DNA from: JANQPD01 sp963715655
GTDB lineage: Bacteria > Bacteroidota > Bacteroidia > Flavobacteriales > Schleiferiaceae
Direction: 5' to 3'
Length of the DNA: 64,000 nt
Assembly (NCBI GenBank): GCA_963715655.1
Contig: OY970262.1
Span: forward strand, 1,364,001 to 1,428,000
The notes beneath the pieces are model-generated. The model saw only the letters and a program-made list of their open reading frames with translations. It searched no databases and was not told the origin of the DNA. This document shows positions 25,161-34,117 of this stretch, piece after piece (position 1 is the first letter of the stretch; every line of letters begins with the position of its first letter). The translations under genes were made by a program, and so were the position numbers.

Positions 25161-25169
25161 TAGTTTTGC
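25161..25169 (+). promoter_or_regulatory. Candidate Bacteroidota -7 box
   Basis: TAGTTTTGC matches TAnnTTTG plus C, four bases before the ATG at 25174. No TTG at the expected upstream distance; a very short leader is implied. Confidence 0.35.
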
Positions 25170-25173
25170 CTTT

Positions 25174-27273
25174 ATGAGAAATTTATACCCTAAAGCTAAG
25201 TTTATTGTAGCTGGGATAGTATTAACAAATCTTACGGCTTGCAACGGCCAAATAAAAAAGCAAGAAACCACCATGCACCAGCACACCAATGCCTTAATAA
25301 AGGAAAGCAGCCCCTATCTTTTACAACATGTGCACAATCCGGTAAACTGGCAGCCTTGGGGCGATGCAGCCTTTGAGCAGGCCAAAAAAGAAGGTAAATT
25401 GGTCATCATTAGTATTGGATATTCTGCTTGCCATTGGTGCCACGTAATGGAGCGAGAAACATTTGAAGACAGCACCGCAGCAGCTTTAATGAATAAACAT
25501 TTTGTGCCGATAAAAATTGATAGGGAAGAGCACCCTGATGTGGATCAGGTGTATATGACGGCTGTACAATTGATGACGGGTAGTGGTGGTTGGCCTTTAA
25601 ACGTGGTTACTTTGCCCGATGGCCGACCGATATGGGGAGGCACATATTTCCCTAAAGAAAAATGGATGAACGCTTTAGAAAGTATTTATGAAGTGCAACG
25701 CGATGAACCAGAAAAAATAGTAGAATACGCTCAGCGCCTAACTGAAGGGGTGCAACAATCAGCGTTAGTGCAGGCAAACACCAACATACAAACGTTTAAC
25801 AAATTACAGGCTGATGAATTATTTGAAAATTGGCAGGAACGTTTTGATTATGAGGAGGGCGGACCGAACAGAGCGCCAAAGTTTCCTTTGCCAAATAACT
25901 ACAATTATTTATTACAGTATGGTCATTTAAGTGGAAATGAAAAAGCCTTAAATCATGTAAAGCTAACGCTAGATAAAATGGCTTGGGGAGGAATTTATGA
26001 TCAGGCTGGTGGCGGATTTGCACGCTATAGTACCGATGTTTTGTGGAAAGCGCCACACTTTGAAAAAATGTTATACGATAATGCGCAATTACTTTCTCTT
26101 TATGCAAATGCTTGGCGCAAGTTTAAAAGTCCGCTTTACGCTAAAACAGTACAAGAAACCGTGACTTGGGCTTTACGCGAAATGCAAGGCGAAAACGGTG
26201 AATTTTACACAGCTTTGGATGCGGATAGTGAAGGAGAAGAAGGGAAATTTTACGTTTGGACTGAAAGTGAATTAAAAGCCATTATTCCAGTGGAAGATTG
26301 GGATGCTTTTACAAAGTATTACAATTTACAAAAAGGAAGTTGGGAGCATGGCAATATTATTTTAATGCGTAATGAGGGAGTTTCTCTATCTGTTGAAAAG
26401 GAAAACGAGTGGCAAAGTTTGCTCTTAAAGGAGCGACAAAAAAGAGTGCGTCCCGGGCTTGATGATAAATCATTAACCAGTTGGAATGCAATGATGATTA
26501 CCGGTTTGGTGGATGCCAATATGCTATCTCCCGAAAAGGATGCCTATTTAAAACAAGCCGAAACTTGCGCAAAATGGTTGCTGAAAAATCAAAACAACCC
26601 AAAAAATGAACTGAAGCATGCGTATAAAAAAGGCAAAAGCTATATTGATGGTTTGGCGGAAGATTACGCGTTTAGCATAGAGGCTTTTTTAAAATTATAC
26701 GAAGTTACAGGTAATGAAATGTATTTGAATCAGGCGGTTGCATGGTTAAAAACCTTAAATGCACAATTTTTAGATGAAGCAAGTGCACTGTATTATACAA
26801 GAAGTACATCGGCCAAAAAACTAATCGCGCAAAGCATAGAAGTAACCGATAATGTAACGGCTGCACCAAACTCGGTATTAGCACAGTGTATTTTTAAAAT
26901 CGGTCGCCTTACGGGAGAGGACAAATATCTCGCGCAAGCGGAAAAAATGCTGAGCCAAATAAACGTAGAAAGATTTTTAGCGTATGGAGAAAGTTATAGC
27001 AACTGGGCTCAATTGCACCTTTGGCTTACCATGCCTTACTACGAAGTGGCAGTGGTGGGTGCTAGTGCTAATGAATTAACACAGAGCTTGCGCAACCAAT
27101 ATTTGCCCAATATTTTGCTTGTTCAATCAGATAAAGAAAATACACAACCTTTGTTTGAAAACAGGTTTGTAAAGGATAAAACGCTCATTTACGTTTGCCA
27201 AAATCGTGCGTGTAAATTACCTGTTGAAAAAGTGGAAAAAGCATTGTCGCTTTTGGGTGAAAATGGTCTTTAA
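25174..27273 (+). CDS. YyaL/SSP411-type protein with thioredoxin-like (DUF255) domain, lipoprotein
   Basis: A 699-residue protein. It carries a lipoprotein-like N-terminus (Cys23 in LTAC), then the family opening NALIKESSPYLLQHVHNPVNW, and a thioredoxin-like domain with C86-H-W-C89 (SACHWCHVMERETFED). From about 230 the sequence becomes an alpha/alpha-barrel resembling six-hairpin glycosidases or N-acylglucosamine epimerases (GGIYDQAGGGFARYSTD, PHFEKMLYDNAQLL, DADSEGEEGKFYVWT). The family is conserved from bacteria to humans (spermatogenesis-associated 20) with no settled reaction. Lipid anchoring outside the cytoplasm is noteworthy because most relatives are cytosolic. Confidence 0.9.
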   Translation: MRNLYPKAKFIVAGIVLTNLTACNGQIKKQETTMHQHTNALIKESSPYLLQHVHNPVNWQPWGDAAFEQAKKEGKLVIISIGYSACHWCHVMERETFEDSTAAALMNKHFVPIKIDREEHPDVDQVYMTAVQLMTGSGGWPLNVVTLPDGRPIWGGTYFPKEKWMNALESIYEVQRDEPEKIVEYAQRLTEGVQQSALVQANTNIQTFNKLQADELFENWQERFDYEEGGPNRAPKFPLPNNYNYLLQYGHLSGNEKALNHVKLTLDKMAWGGIYDQAGGGFARYSTDVLWKAPHFEKMLYDNAQLLSLYANAWRKFKSPLYAKTVQETVTWALREMQGENGEFYTALDADSEGEEGKFYVWTESELKAIIPVEDWDAFTKYYNLQKGSWEHGNIILMRNEGVSLSVEKENEWQSLLLKERQKRVRPGLDDKSLTSWNAMMITGLVDANMLSPEKDAYLKQAETCAKWLLKNQNNPKNELKHAYKKGKSYIDGLAEDYAFSIEAFLKLYEVTGNEMYLNQAVAWLKTLNAQFLDEASALYYTRSTSAKKLIAQSIEVTDNVTAAPNSVLAQCIFKIGRLTGEDKYLAQAEKMLSQINVERFLAYGESYSNWAQLHLWLTMPYYEVAVVGASANELTQSLRNQYLPNILLVQSDKENTQPLFENRFVKDKTLIYVCQNRACKLPVEKVEKALSLLGENGL

Positions 27274-27319
27274 TTTGCTTTCTATACGAGATTAATTTTA
27301 AACTGTAATTAAACAAACC

Positions 27320-28153
27320 ATGAGAAAAATGATGATGGTGCTTTTTAGCGCCAGTATTTTGTTAACCGGATGTGTAAGCAAAAAGAAATACACCAAGCTG
27401 CAAGCCGAACAAGCCGAGTGTTCTGACAAGTTAAGCACTGCTAAATTAGAGTTGGCCGATTGCCGTGCACGCAGAGAAGGTGTGGATAAAGAGGTAAATT
27501 ATTTACGCTCTGTTAACTACAAATTGTTGAACAATGTGGGCAAACTTTCTACACTTAGTAGCAAAGAAGCGGAAAATTTGGAGAAATCTTTAGAAAGTAT
27601 TCGTGAAAAAGATATGCAGATTAAAACTATGCGTGATGCACTTACTAAAAAAGATAGTGTAACACTTGCCTTAGTTACTAGCATAAAAGGTGTACTTGGT
27701 AATATGGATGATGAGGATGTACAAGTAAATGTTGAAAAAGGTGTAGTGTATATTTCAATTTCTGACAAGCTTTTATTTAAAAGCGGCAGTTTTGAAGTAA
27801 CCGAAGCTGCTAAAAACGTACTTGCCAAAGTAGCTAAAGTGGTAAATAATAAGCCGGAATTAGAAGTAATGGTAGAAGGACATACCGATAATAAGGCATT
27901 TCAAAGCGGTGTTTTACAGGATAACTGGGATTTATCGGTAAAAAGAGCCACCAGTATTGTACGAATTTTGCAAAATGATTACAAGGTAAAACCAGAGCGT
28001 TTAGTAGCATCAGGACGCAGCTATTATGTACCGCTTACAACCAATGAAACTAAAGAGGGACGCAGTACTAACCGCAGAACACGCATTATTTTGTTACCCA
28101 AGTTGGATCAGTTTTACGGAATGATTGAAGACGGAATGAAGGAGGCGAAGTAG
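27320..28153 (+). CDS. OmpA family lipoprotein
   Basis: A 277-residue lipoprotein (lipobox LTGC, Cys18). Residues about 25-110 form a helical, probably coiled-coil stalk (KKKYTKLQAEQAECSDKL, SKEAENLEKSLESIREKDMQ). Residues about 140-265 are the OmpA/MotB peptidoglycan-binding domain (LLFKSGSFEVTEAAKNVL, VMVEGHTDNKAF, WDLSVKRATSIVRIL, LVASGRSYYVPL, NRRTRIILLPK). Role: tether between outer membrane and peptidoglycan. Gap of 46 bp to the preceding gene; promoter of the RNA-binding gene follows closely. Confidence 0.93.
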   Translation: MRKMMMVLFSASILLTGCVSKKKYTKLQAEQAECSDKLSTAKLELADCRARREGVDKEVNYLRSVNYKLLNNVGKLSTLSSKEAENLEKSLESIREKDMQIKTMRDALTKKDSVTLALVTSIKGVLGNMDDEDVQVNVEKGVVYISISDKLLFKSGSFEVTEAAKNVLAKVAKVVNNKPELEVMVEGHTDNKAFQSGVLQDNWDLSVKRATSIVRILQNDYKVKPERLVASGRSYYVPLTTNETKEGRSTNRRTRIILLPKLDQFYGMIEDGMKEAK

Positions 28154-28195
28154 GATATAAACTACTGATTTTAAGAAAAAAACAATTTCTTAACA

Positions 28196-28225
28196 TTGGT
28201 AGTAATAATATTACGTTACTTTTGC
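28196..28225 (+). promoter_or_regulatory. Bacteroidota-type promoter of the RNA-binding protein gene
   Basis: TTG at 28196-28198, an 18-base spacer, then TACTTTTGC at 28217-28225, matching the TTG / TAnnTTTG pattern of the phylum's primary sigma factor. The predicted start of transcription is about 28231, giving a leader of about 20 bases before ATG 28250. Confidence 0.7.
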
Positions 28226-28249
28226 TGCTTAATATTTTTATTTTTTAAG

Positions 28250-28585
28250 ATGAACATTTTTGTAGGAAGTCTTCCTTGGGCAACTGAAGGGGACGATTTA
28301 AAAGAAATCTTTGAAGCGTATGGCGCTGTAGATTCAGCTAAAGTAATTAGCGACAAGTTTACTGGCCGTAGCAAAGGATTCGGTTTTGTTGAAATGCCGA
28401 ATGATGATGAAGCTAGAAAAGCTATTGAAGAACTTGATGGTTCTGAAGTAAGTGGACGTAGCATTGTTGTTAATGAAAGCAAGCCAAAACCACAAGGCGA
28501 TCGCAGACCAAGCGGTGGCGGTGGCGGTGGTGGATTCAACCGCGGTGGCGGTGGAGGTGGCGGTTACAACCGCGATCGTTACTAA
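28250..28585 (+). CDS. RRM-domain RNA-binding protein with glycine-rich tail
   Basis: A 111-residue protein: one RNA recognition motif (residues 1-80) with RNP2 I-F-V-G-S-L at 3-8 and RNP1 K-G-F-G-F-V-E-M at 42-49, then a Gly/Arg/Asn-rich tail (about 88-107) with runs of seven glycines. Small single-RRM proteins of this shape are common in Bacteroidota and cyanobacteria and are often cold-inducible; they bind mRNA. An upstream in-frame Met at 28196 overlaps the promoter and is rejected; ATG 28250 begins at the RRM's first strand. Strong terminator follows, so it is monocistronic. Confidence 0.93.
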   Translation: MNIFVGSLPWATEGDDLKEIFEAYGAVDSAKVISDKFTGRSKGFGFVEMPNDDEARKAIEELDGSEVSGRSIVVNESKPKPQGDRRPSGGGGGGGFNRGGGGGGGYNRDRY

Positions 28586-28622
28586 GAAATCTGAGAAGAC
28601 ATTATTTGTACGATAATTCAAG

Positions 28623-28657
28623 GCCCGATACGCGCAAGCGTATCGGGCTTTTCTTTT
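28623..28657 (+). terminator. Rho-independent terminator with GCAA tetraloop
   Basis: Perfect 11-bp stem (GCCCGATACGC at 28623-28633 with its complement at 28638-28648), GCAA tetraloop of the stable GNRA class, then a T-rich tract. Terminates the RNA-binding protein gene. Confidence 0.92.
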
Positions 28658-28867
28658 CTTAATAGCTTATAAAATTTGCGAAACTATCTTATCGCTTAAC
28701 ATAACCTTAAGCTTTTTAAATCCTTACATACAACCATAAATTCCATGCGCTTCTTTTTGGAACTTGTACAATGGAAGCAATAATTTAATGATACATAAAG
28801 CAAAGCGAAGGACTTATTCCTTTCCAGCGTAGCAATAGCCGTTAAGAATTAGGGTGATTTTAGAAAT
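28658..28867. other. Gene-free intergenic stretch
   Basis: About 210 bp with no coding potential and no recognised RNA gene. It includes a phrase around 28797-28842 (AAAGCAAAGCGAAGG...CCAGCGTAGCAATAGCC) reminiscent of degenerate dispersed repeats in Bacteroidota intergenic DNA. It leads directly into the inverted-repeat element at 28868. Confidence 0.5.
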
Positions 28868-29067
28868 AACTTGAGTTCGATCTTTATATAACTGAATATG
28901 AGCATCTAAACCTCCTAAAGCCCCCCAGCCCCCAAAGGCGGGGGAGTAGCTACAAATGCAGCTAAACTCCCCCGCCTTGGCGGGGTTGGGGGGCTAGATT
29001 GTTGTTTTAAAACTATTAAACCACTAACTATCAGATTGATTTATTTTAATATTAATCGAACTCAGGT
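28868..29067. repeat. MITE-like repeat, copy 2
   Basis: A 200 bp unit homologous to 795-992. Left end AACTTGAGTTCGAT (28868-28881, one mismatch to copy 1) and right end ATCGAACTCAGGT (29055-29067) are inverted repeats. The AT-rich flanks (ATTAAACCACTAA.TATCAGATT near 29012-29037) are nearly identical to copy 1, while the GC-rich hairpin core (about 28914-28997) differs in detail but keeps pairing (ACTCCCCC against GGCGGGGGAGT). Conserved ends with a compensating core suggest selection on structure or recent mobility. Confidence 0.8.
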
Positions 29068-29100
29068 AAATAAGTAGAATCGGTTTCGAATAGGTTGGTA

Positions 29101-30168
29101 TTACACCCTAACTCTAGGATCTAAAAGTGCGTATAAAATGTCTACCAGAATATTGATAAGCACAAAGATGAACCCTATAACGAGCACGCTACCCATTACC
29201 ACTGGTAAGTCAAGTTCATTGAGTGCCTCTACTATTTGCTTTCCAAGTCCATTCCAGCCAAAAATATATTCTACAAACACGGCACCCGCCAGCATACTGG
29301 CAAACCAACCTGAAGCTGCAGTTATTACTGGGTTTAGAGCATTGGGTAACGCATGTTTGCGAATTACCACATACTCCTTTAAACCTTTTGCCCTAGCCGT
29401 ACGCACGTAATCTTGATTAATTTCTTCTAGCAGGCTGCCACGCGTAAGTTGAATAATAACACCCAATGGACGAATGCCCAAAGTAATTGCCGGTAGTATT
29501 AAATTCTTAAGATTTAAATAACTTCCGTTGCCCATGTCATCTACGGTGTATAAGCTGCCCGTCATGCTTAAGCCGGTGTAAGTACTCCAAACATATCCAA
29601 AAAGCCAGGCTAATAATATGGCAGAAAAGAAGGAGGGAACGCTCATACCGATGGTGCCTAAAATGGTGATGCTTCTATCAATCCAAGTGTTTTTAAATAA
29701 AGCAGAAACAACGCCTAATGAAATGCCTAAAAAAAGCGCAATGCCAATGGCGGCAATGGCTAAAACAGCCGTATTTGGTAGGGTTTCGCCAATTATTTTA
29801 GAAACAGATTTCCCTTGATTTTTAAATGATTGCCTTAAATATGGAGCTTTTAGCACTAGTTTAAATTGCTCCAAATCTAATAGTGAAAAGTAGCTTCTAT
29901 TTTGATTTAAAAAGGTGAAATGATGTTCGTTTTTAGAGTGCAAGGATAAGGGACTTACATCATTTAAATAAAATAAATATTGCTGATAAAGCGGCAGGTT
30001 AAAGCCATACTTGGCTTGCACTGCAGCTAATTGCTCACTGTTTTCGCGTTGATCCAGCATCATACGTGCCGGATCTGGCAACGCAGTAAAAAGTAAAAAC
30101 ACCAAACTTACTACACCCCAAAGTACCAAAAGGCTGTAGCCAATTTTATTGGAAATGTAGCGCAGCAA
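29101..30168 (-). CDS. Dipeptide/oligopeptide ABC transporter permease, DppB/OppB type
   Basis: A 355-residue inner-membrane permease with six helices expected. Typical features: TM1 start MLRYISNKIGYSLLVLWGVVSLVF, a long periplasmic region (about 30-130), and the ATPase-contact loop region (RGSLLEEINQDYVRTARAKGLKEYVVIRKHALPNAL) followed by FVEYIFGWNGLGKQIVEAL. It would form a heterodimer with a DppC-type permease for peptide or nickel uptake, but no partner, ATPase or binding protein is beside it. The start is TTG, one base after the stop of the DoxX-like gene, so it is translated from the same transcript. Confidence 0.9.
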   Translation of the reverse strand: MLRYISNKIGYSLLVLWGVVSLVFLLFTALPDPARMMLDQRENSEQLAAVQAKYGFNLPLYQQYLFYLNDVSPLSLHSKNEHHFTFLNQNRSYFSLLDLEQFKLVLKAPYLRQSFKNQGKSVSKIIGETLPNTAVLAIAAIGIALFLGISLGVVSALFKNTWIDRSITILGTIGMSVPSFFSAILLAWLFGYVWSTYTGLSMTGSLYTVDDMGNGSYLNLKNLILPAITLGIRPLGVIIQLTRGSLLEEINQDYVRTARAKGLKEYVVIRKHALPNALNPVITAASGWFASMLAGAVFVEYIFGWNGLGKQIVEALNELDLPVVMGSVLVIGFIFVLINILVDILYALLDPRVRV

Positions 30169-30169
30169 A

Positions 30170-31312
30170 TTAAAGCTGTGATTTTATAGTGCTGAAATCT
30201 GGCACATCATTGTAATGCCATTTCTTTTTAACCACACCATTTTGCAACCAAACCAAACCAGGATTACTCCTAATAATAGTTTTTAAGGTAGTTTCATCTA
30301 CACTTGCAAAGGGATACGGTGTTTGTGCTTCATGCCTAAAATTCTCTACGGTTTCATTTAAACTAGCGCTTAGTCCAAATACGGATACTCCAGCAGCTTC
30401 AGCATTTTCGGCAAACGTATTTATGTTGGGGTATCCTTCGGCATGTGTTTTAGTGATGTTATACGCTACCACTAAAAACACATTCTCCATATTCAAAATC
30501 TTTGAAGTAATGTCCTCATCATTTAGCAGAATTACAAAATCATGCACCGGTGGCTCGTAACCATGATTTTTAACTTTCGTTTGGCTTTTATCACTTTGTA
30601 TTTCCCACTCTTTTTTCTCCCACCATTTATCGGCTATGTACGCTTCAGAGTCTATAACTTTTTCTTCGCCCGTTTCTTTATTTTTTAAGGTGTACATAGT
30701 AATATACGTGGTAGGTTCTTTACCCATTTCCTCGGCAGACTTCATGCCTTCCACTATACTTTTACCTTCCGCGTAAGCTCTAAAATCTTTAACCGGCAAG
30801 TGGTTTAAAACGTAATATCCAAAAGCTGAGCAACCAATTAACGCTAGTATTAATAAACCGTTGCTTAAGCCACTTGGCAATACAGGCTTAATGTATTTTT
30901 TATTAAAAAAGATGAGTAAAATTAAAATAGAAAGGATCACATCTTTACCAAACGATTGCCAAGGTGTAAGCGGAATAGCATCGCCAAAGCAACCACAATC
31001 TGTTACTTTATTAAAGTACGCGGAATAAAAAGTTAAAAATGTAAAAAACAGAATCATTAACAGCAGTAACCAAATGGTAGATTTTTTACATTTTCCTAAT
31101 AAAAGTGCTACGCCTAATAGCACTTCTAAAATTACAATAACCACCGCCATGCTTAGGGCAAAAGGTTGTAAAAATGGTAAGTTCAATACATCGGCACCAA
31201 AGTATTCATCTAGCTTAAAGCTAAAACCCACGGGATCATTTAGCTTTATTAATCCAGAAAATATAAAAAGCGCACCAACTAAAACACGCGCTACTTGAGT
31301 TATAAATTTCAT
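30170..31312 (-). CDS. DoxX/MauE-like membrane protein with C-terminal thioredoxin-like domain
   Basis: A 380-residue protein. The N-terminal ~150 residues are a four-helix DoxX/MauE-type module (MKFITQVARVLVGALFIFSGLIKLNDPVGF, then a Cys pair in VTDCGCFGDAIPLTPWQ), the signature of the Bacteroidota BT_3928-type family. The C-terminal ~230 residues are predicted periplasmic with a thioredoxin-like fold (NVFLVVAYNITKTHAEG, NPGLVWLQNGVVKKKWHY) but without a CxxC. Role likely in redox or disulfide handling, by analogy with MauE. Conserved as a unit in this phylum. Has its own promoter box at 31340-31348 and is followed by the permease gene. Confidence 0.85.
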   Translation of the reverse strand: MKFITQVARVLVGALFIFSGLIKLNDPVGFSFKLDEYFGADVLNLPFLQPFALSMAVVIVILEVLLGVALLLGKCKKSTIWLLLLMILFFTFLTFYSAYFNKVTDCGCFGDAIPLTPWQSFGKDVILSILILLIFFNKKYIKPVLPSGLSNGLLILALIGCSAFGYYVLNHLPVKDFRAYAEGKSIVEGMKSAEEMGKEPTTYITMYTLKNKETGEEKVIDSEAYIADKWWEKKEWEIQSDKSQTKVKNHGYEPPVHDFVILLNDEDITSKILNMENVFLVVAYNITKTHAEGYPNINTFAENAEAAGVSVFGLSASLNETVENFRHEAQTPYPFASVDETTLKTIIRSNPGLVWLQNGVVKKKWHYNDVPDFSTIKSQL

Positions 31313-31339
31313 TGTATTTCTTTTAAAAAGTTTGGCAGC

Positions 31340-31348
31340 GCAAAGCTA
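31340..31348 (-). promoter_or_regulatory. Candidate -7 box for the DoxX-like gene
   Basis: On the minus strand TAGCTTTGC reads 28 bases upstream of the ATG at 31312, an exact TAnnTTTG match. The spacing-appropriate -33 region shows TTTTC rather than TTG. It lies in the 47-base gap after lptD. Confidence 0.5.
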
Positions 31349-31359
31349 CGTTTCAGTTA

Positions 31360-34044
31360 TTATCTTTGAAAATCACCAATACCACGCCTACGCTCTAGTT
31401 TTAAATCACTTAGTACCTGTGCGCGTACTCTTATGGTAAGTGTATAGTTTTGCTGAGCACCAAAAGGCACCCAACCGCAGGTAAGTTCCCAGCAATGTAA
31501 GTTTCGCACAAAATTAAAAGAGGTATAGGTAAAATCTTTTTGCTCTAAATCATAACCGGTACTATAAGTAAATGCCCAGTTTTGGGTTAGGGTTACGCTG
31601 CCATCTGCGGTTAAAGATTGGCGCACCGTACTTTCCAAACCGTTTTTGGTTTCCCCTAAGTTGTAGCGTAAGGATAAAGTCCAAGGCACATTAAAATCTA
31701 CAAATCCTTTACGTGTGTAATAATCCACATCACCACCGGTAATGCCCAAACCTTGCGCTTCTTCAGATTGTGGCGCTTCAGGTGCATTATCTTCTTCCGC
31801 ATCATTGCTGGCGCGCTTTTTTCGGTTTCTATTAAATGTATCACCACTTAAATTTACGCCCGCAGCAAAGGTTTGACCTAAATTACGTAATGCTTGATCA
31901 TTTACCGCATAAGCCGAGCGCGGTACAATACGGTTTTTAGCTTCATCAAACCCATATACACTAAAGCTGGTGCTATAATTTAAAGAAATTAAGCGGTTAA
32001 ATAGGGTGGAGGTGGCGGCAAATTGAATACTACTCCAGTTTAAAGAATCTTTGGCCAAATCATAGCCGGTGTTCACACTTAACCGTTCAAATAATTGAAT
32101 CTTTCTAAAACCAACTCCCGTGGTGTCTTTATCGTCTCTAATTTTTGCTTCTAAAATATTTTGAAGCCCCATGTTTACGATTCCACTTGTACCAGAAGGT
32201 GCTGATCCATAAGGACTTGCTGAAAAACGATTAAATCGCTGTGTATTTCCAAGTGTATCGTTTTGTACTTCTTGATAATACCCCCAAAAATCGGTAGAAA
32301 AATCTGGTGTGTAGGTAATGCCCAGCGATGGTGTTGCCCTATGATAAATGGCCTTTATATATCCTTTATAATTCCAAAGGCCGTATAAATTTGTGGTAAG
32401 ATTTGCTCCGGTACTAAAATTTCTATTGGCGTAAAACCCATTTAGCGTATCGGTAACTACTGCTCGGTTTTCTTCTGGTGAAAATCCATATTCATATTGC
32501 TTAAAAAGCCAACGCTCGGTATAACGGATATTGGGATTAAACGTAAAAAATTTAAATACTTTGTAGGTGGCCTGTATGGGAATATTATGCTGAATGCCGG
32601 CTCTAGAGCTATCTCTAAAAACAGTACGCGTAAATAAAGGCTGGTCAAACTTGGTTTCAATATCATTTTTAGCATCTAAAGCATAGGTAAAAAATATTTC
32701 TTCATACCACGCTTTTTTACCCACCCTATTGCTACGCTCAAAAGGAAAAATTCGGTTTATTCCAAAGTTTACGCGTGGTAAGCCGTAGGTTACATCATTG
32801 GTGGCAGTGTTTTGATTATGCGTTAAGCCTATGGTAAGGTTGAGTGGCTTACCCGGAAAAAGTTTTTGAAAAGTAATGGCGCTAGCCAATTGGTTTTGCA
32901 GCACATCAGCAGCATTATTTCCGGTAATGGCAAAGTAATTTTGAGTGGCAATGTTTACGCGAGAGTTAAACCTAAAATCGGGGCGTGCTTTTGCATCTTG
33001 ATTATGCGTCCAAGTGATATTAAAATCAGAACTGTTATTAAAAGCTTGTCTATTAAAAGTAGCAAATTCTTCGCGCCCATAGCGCAACAGATTGTAATTA
33101 AAGGCCAAATTGCCACTGTACCTATAGCGTTTTCTATAGCCGGTAGAAGCTTGAATTCCATAGCCTCCTTGTGTAAATATATCTCCCGTAAGGGTAGCGT
33201 CAAAATAATCATTAGCCGCCCAATAATAACCACCGTTGCGCAAAAAATAACCTCTAAAATCAGAACTTCCGTAAGTGGGTATAATAATACCAGATTGTCT
33301 TTTTTCATTAGTAGGAAAAAACCCAAAAGGCACCATTAAAGGGGTAGGCACATCTAGCACTTCTAAATAAGCAAATTGTGTAACTACCTTTTTACCGCTT
33401 ATTACTTTGGCCTTGGGTGTTTTAATTCTAAAGTGTGGATGCTCATGACTGCAAGTTGTAAACGATGCGTTTTTAACGTAAAACACTTCATCGTCCACTT
33501 TTTTTATGACTTGTCCGTGTAAAAAGCCTTCACCTTCTTTGGTAATTACTTTCTTAATCATGGCTTTTTTACTCTCAAAATTGTAGCGCATGGCATCGGC
33601 TCTATAATCTTTTCCGGCTTCCGTAAATAAGGGTTTTTGTGTTACCACGCCATTGCTATCGGTTATGCCCTCGGCATACAATTCTTTGTTTTCAATATCA
33701 AAGCGTATAAACCCGGCCTTAAGTTTTATGTCCTGATACGTTACAATAGCATTGTTGTATAAATACACCACGCCTTCGGTAGGGCTACCAAAAATGCTAT
33801 CGTCAGCCGTATATTCTACCAAGCTCACTAAAAAAGCATCGTCTTCAGGCGTTAATCCAGGCTCCAAGGAAGTACCGTAAATGGAATCAGTGCTTAACGA
33901 TTGTTTGTTCGTTAATACGGAGTCAGCGGAAATTCCGTAAAGGATATTGTTGGTATCAGTGGGCTCTACCTGCGCTTGCGCGGATGAGAGATATCCAAAA
34001 ATGACCGTTAATAAAAAGAAGCGTTTAAGGGCTGAAACTCGCAA
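31360..34044 (-). CDS. lptD: LPS-assembly protein LptD
   Basis: An 894-residue outer-membrane protein with signal peptide (about 1-24, ending AQAQ). Residues about 85-225 show the LptA/OstA-like beta-jellyroll pattern (VYLYNNAIVTYQDIKLKAGFIRFDI, KELYAEGITDSNG); the remainder is the large beta-barrel with many aromatic-ended strands and a conserved start LMVPFGFFPTNEKRQSG. With LptE it inserts LPS into the outer leaflet. Start is TTG at 34044: an in-frame stop lies shortly upstream and no ATG occurs near the signal peptide. Divergent from the amidase gene, which also uses TTG; their 73-bp gap must hold both promoters. Confidence 0.9.
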   Translation of the reverse strand: MRVSALKRFFLLTVIFGYLSSAQAQVEPTDTNNILYGISADSVLTNKQSLSTDSIYGTSLEPGLTPEDDAFLVSLVEYTADDSIFGSPTEGVVYLYNNAIVTYQDIKLKAGFIRFDIENKELYAEGITDSNGVVTQKPLFTEAGKDYRADAMRYNFESKKAMIKKVITKEGEGFLHGQVIKKVDDEVFYVKNASFTTCSHEHPHFRIKTPKAKVISGKKVVTQFAYLEVLDVPTPLMVPFGFFPTNEKRQSGIIIPTYGSSDFRGYFLRNGGYYWAANDYFDATLTGDIFTQGGYGIQASTGYRKRYRYSGNLAFNYNLLRYGREEFATFNRQAFNNSSDFNITWTHNQDAKARPDFRFNSRVNIATQNYFAITGNNAADVLQNQLASAITFQKLFPGKPLNLTIGLTHNQNTATNDVTYGLPRVNFGINRIFPFERSNRVGKKAWYEEIFFTYALDAKNDIETKFDQPLFTRTVFRDSSRAGIQHNIPIQATYKVFKFFTFNPNIRYTERWLFKQYEYGFSPEENRAVVTDTLNGFYANRNFSTGANLTTNLYGLWNYKGYIKAIYHRATPSLGITYTPDFSTDFWGYYQEVQNDTLGNTQRFNRFSASPYGSAPSGTSGIVNMGLQNILEAKIRDDKDTTGVGFRKIQLFERLSVNTGYDLAKDSLNWSSIQFAATSTLFNRLISLNYSTSFSVYGFDEAKNRIVPRSAYAVNDQALRNLGQTFAAGVNLSGDTFNRNRKKRASNDAEEDNAPEAPQSEEAQGLGITGGDVDYYTRKGFVDFNVPWTLSLRYNLGETKNGLESTVRQSLTADGSVTLTQNWAFTYSTGYDLEQKDFTYTSFNFVRNLHCWELTCGWVPFGAQQNYTLTIRVRAQVLSDLKLERRRGIGDFQR

Positions 34045-34117
34045 AGGCTCTGCTAATTTTGCTTAAGTAATATGTTTCTAAACTGTAATGCGCCAAAGCT
34101 AATCAAAAAACAAGCCA

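Noticed and set aside
28334..28621. Thr/Ala-rich antisense frames over the RNA-binding protein gene
   Set aside because: Shadow of the glycine-rich codon repeats; the plus-strand RRM is clearly the gene.
28658..28867. Possible small RNA or tRNA in the gap after the RRM gene
   Set aside because: No cloverleaf, conserved TTC loop or promoter-terminator pair could be found.
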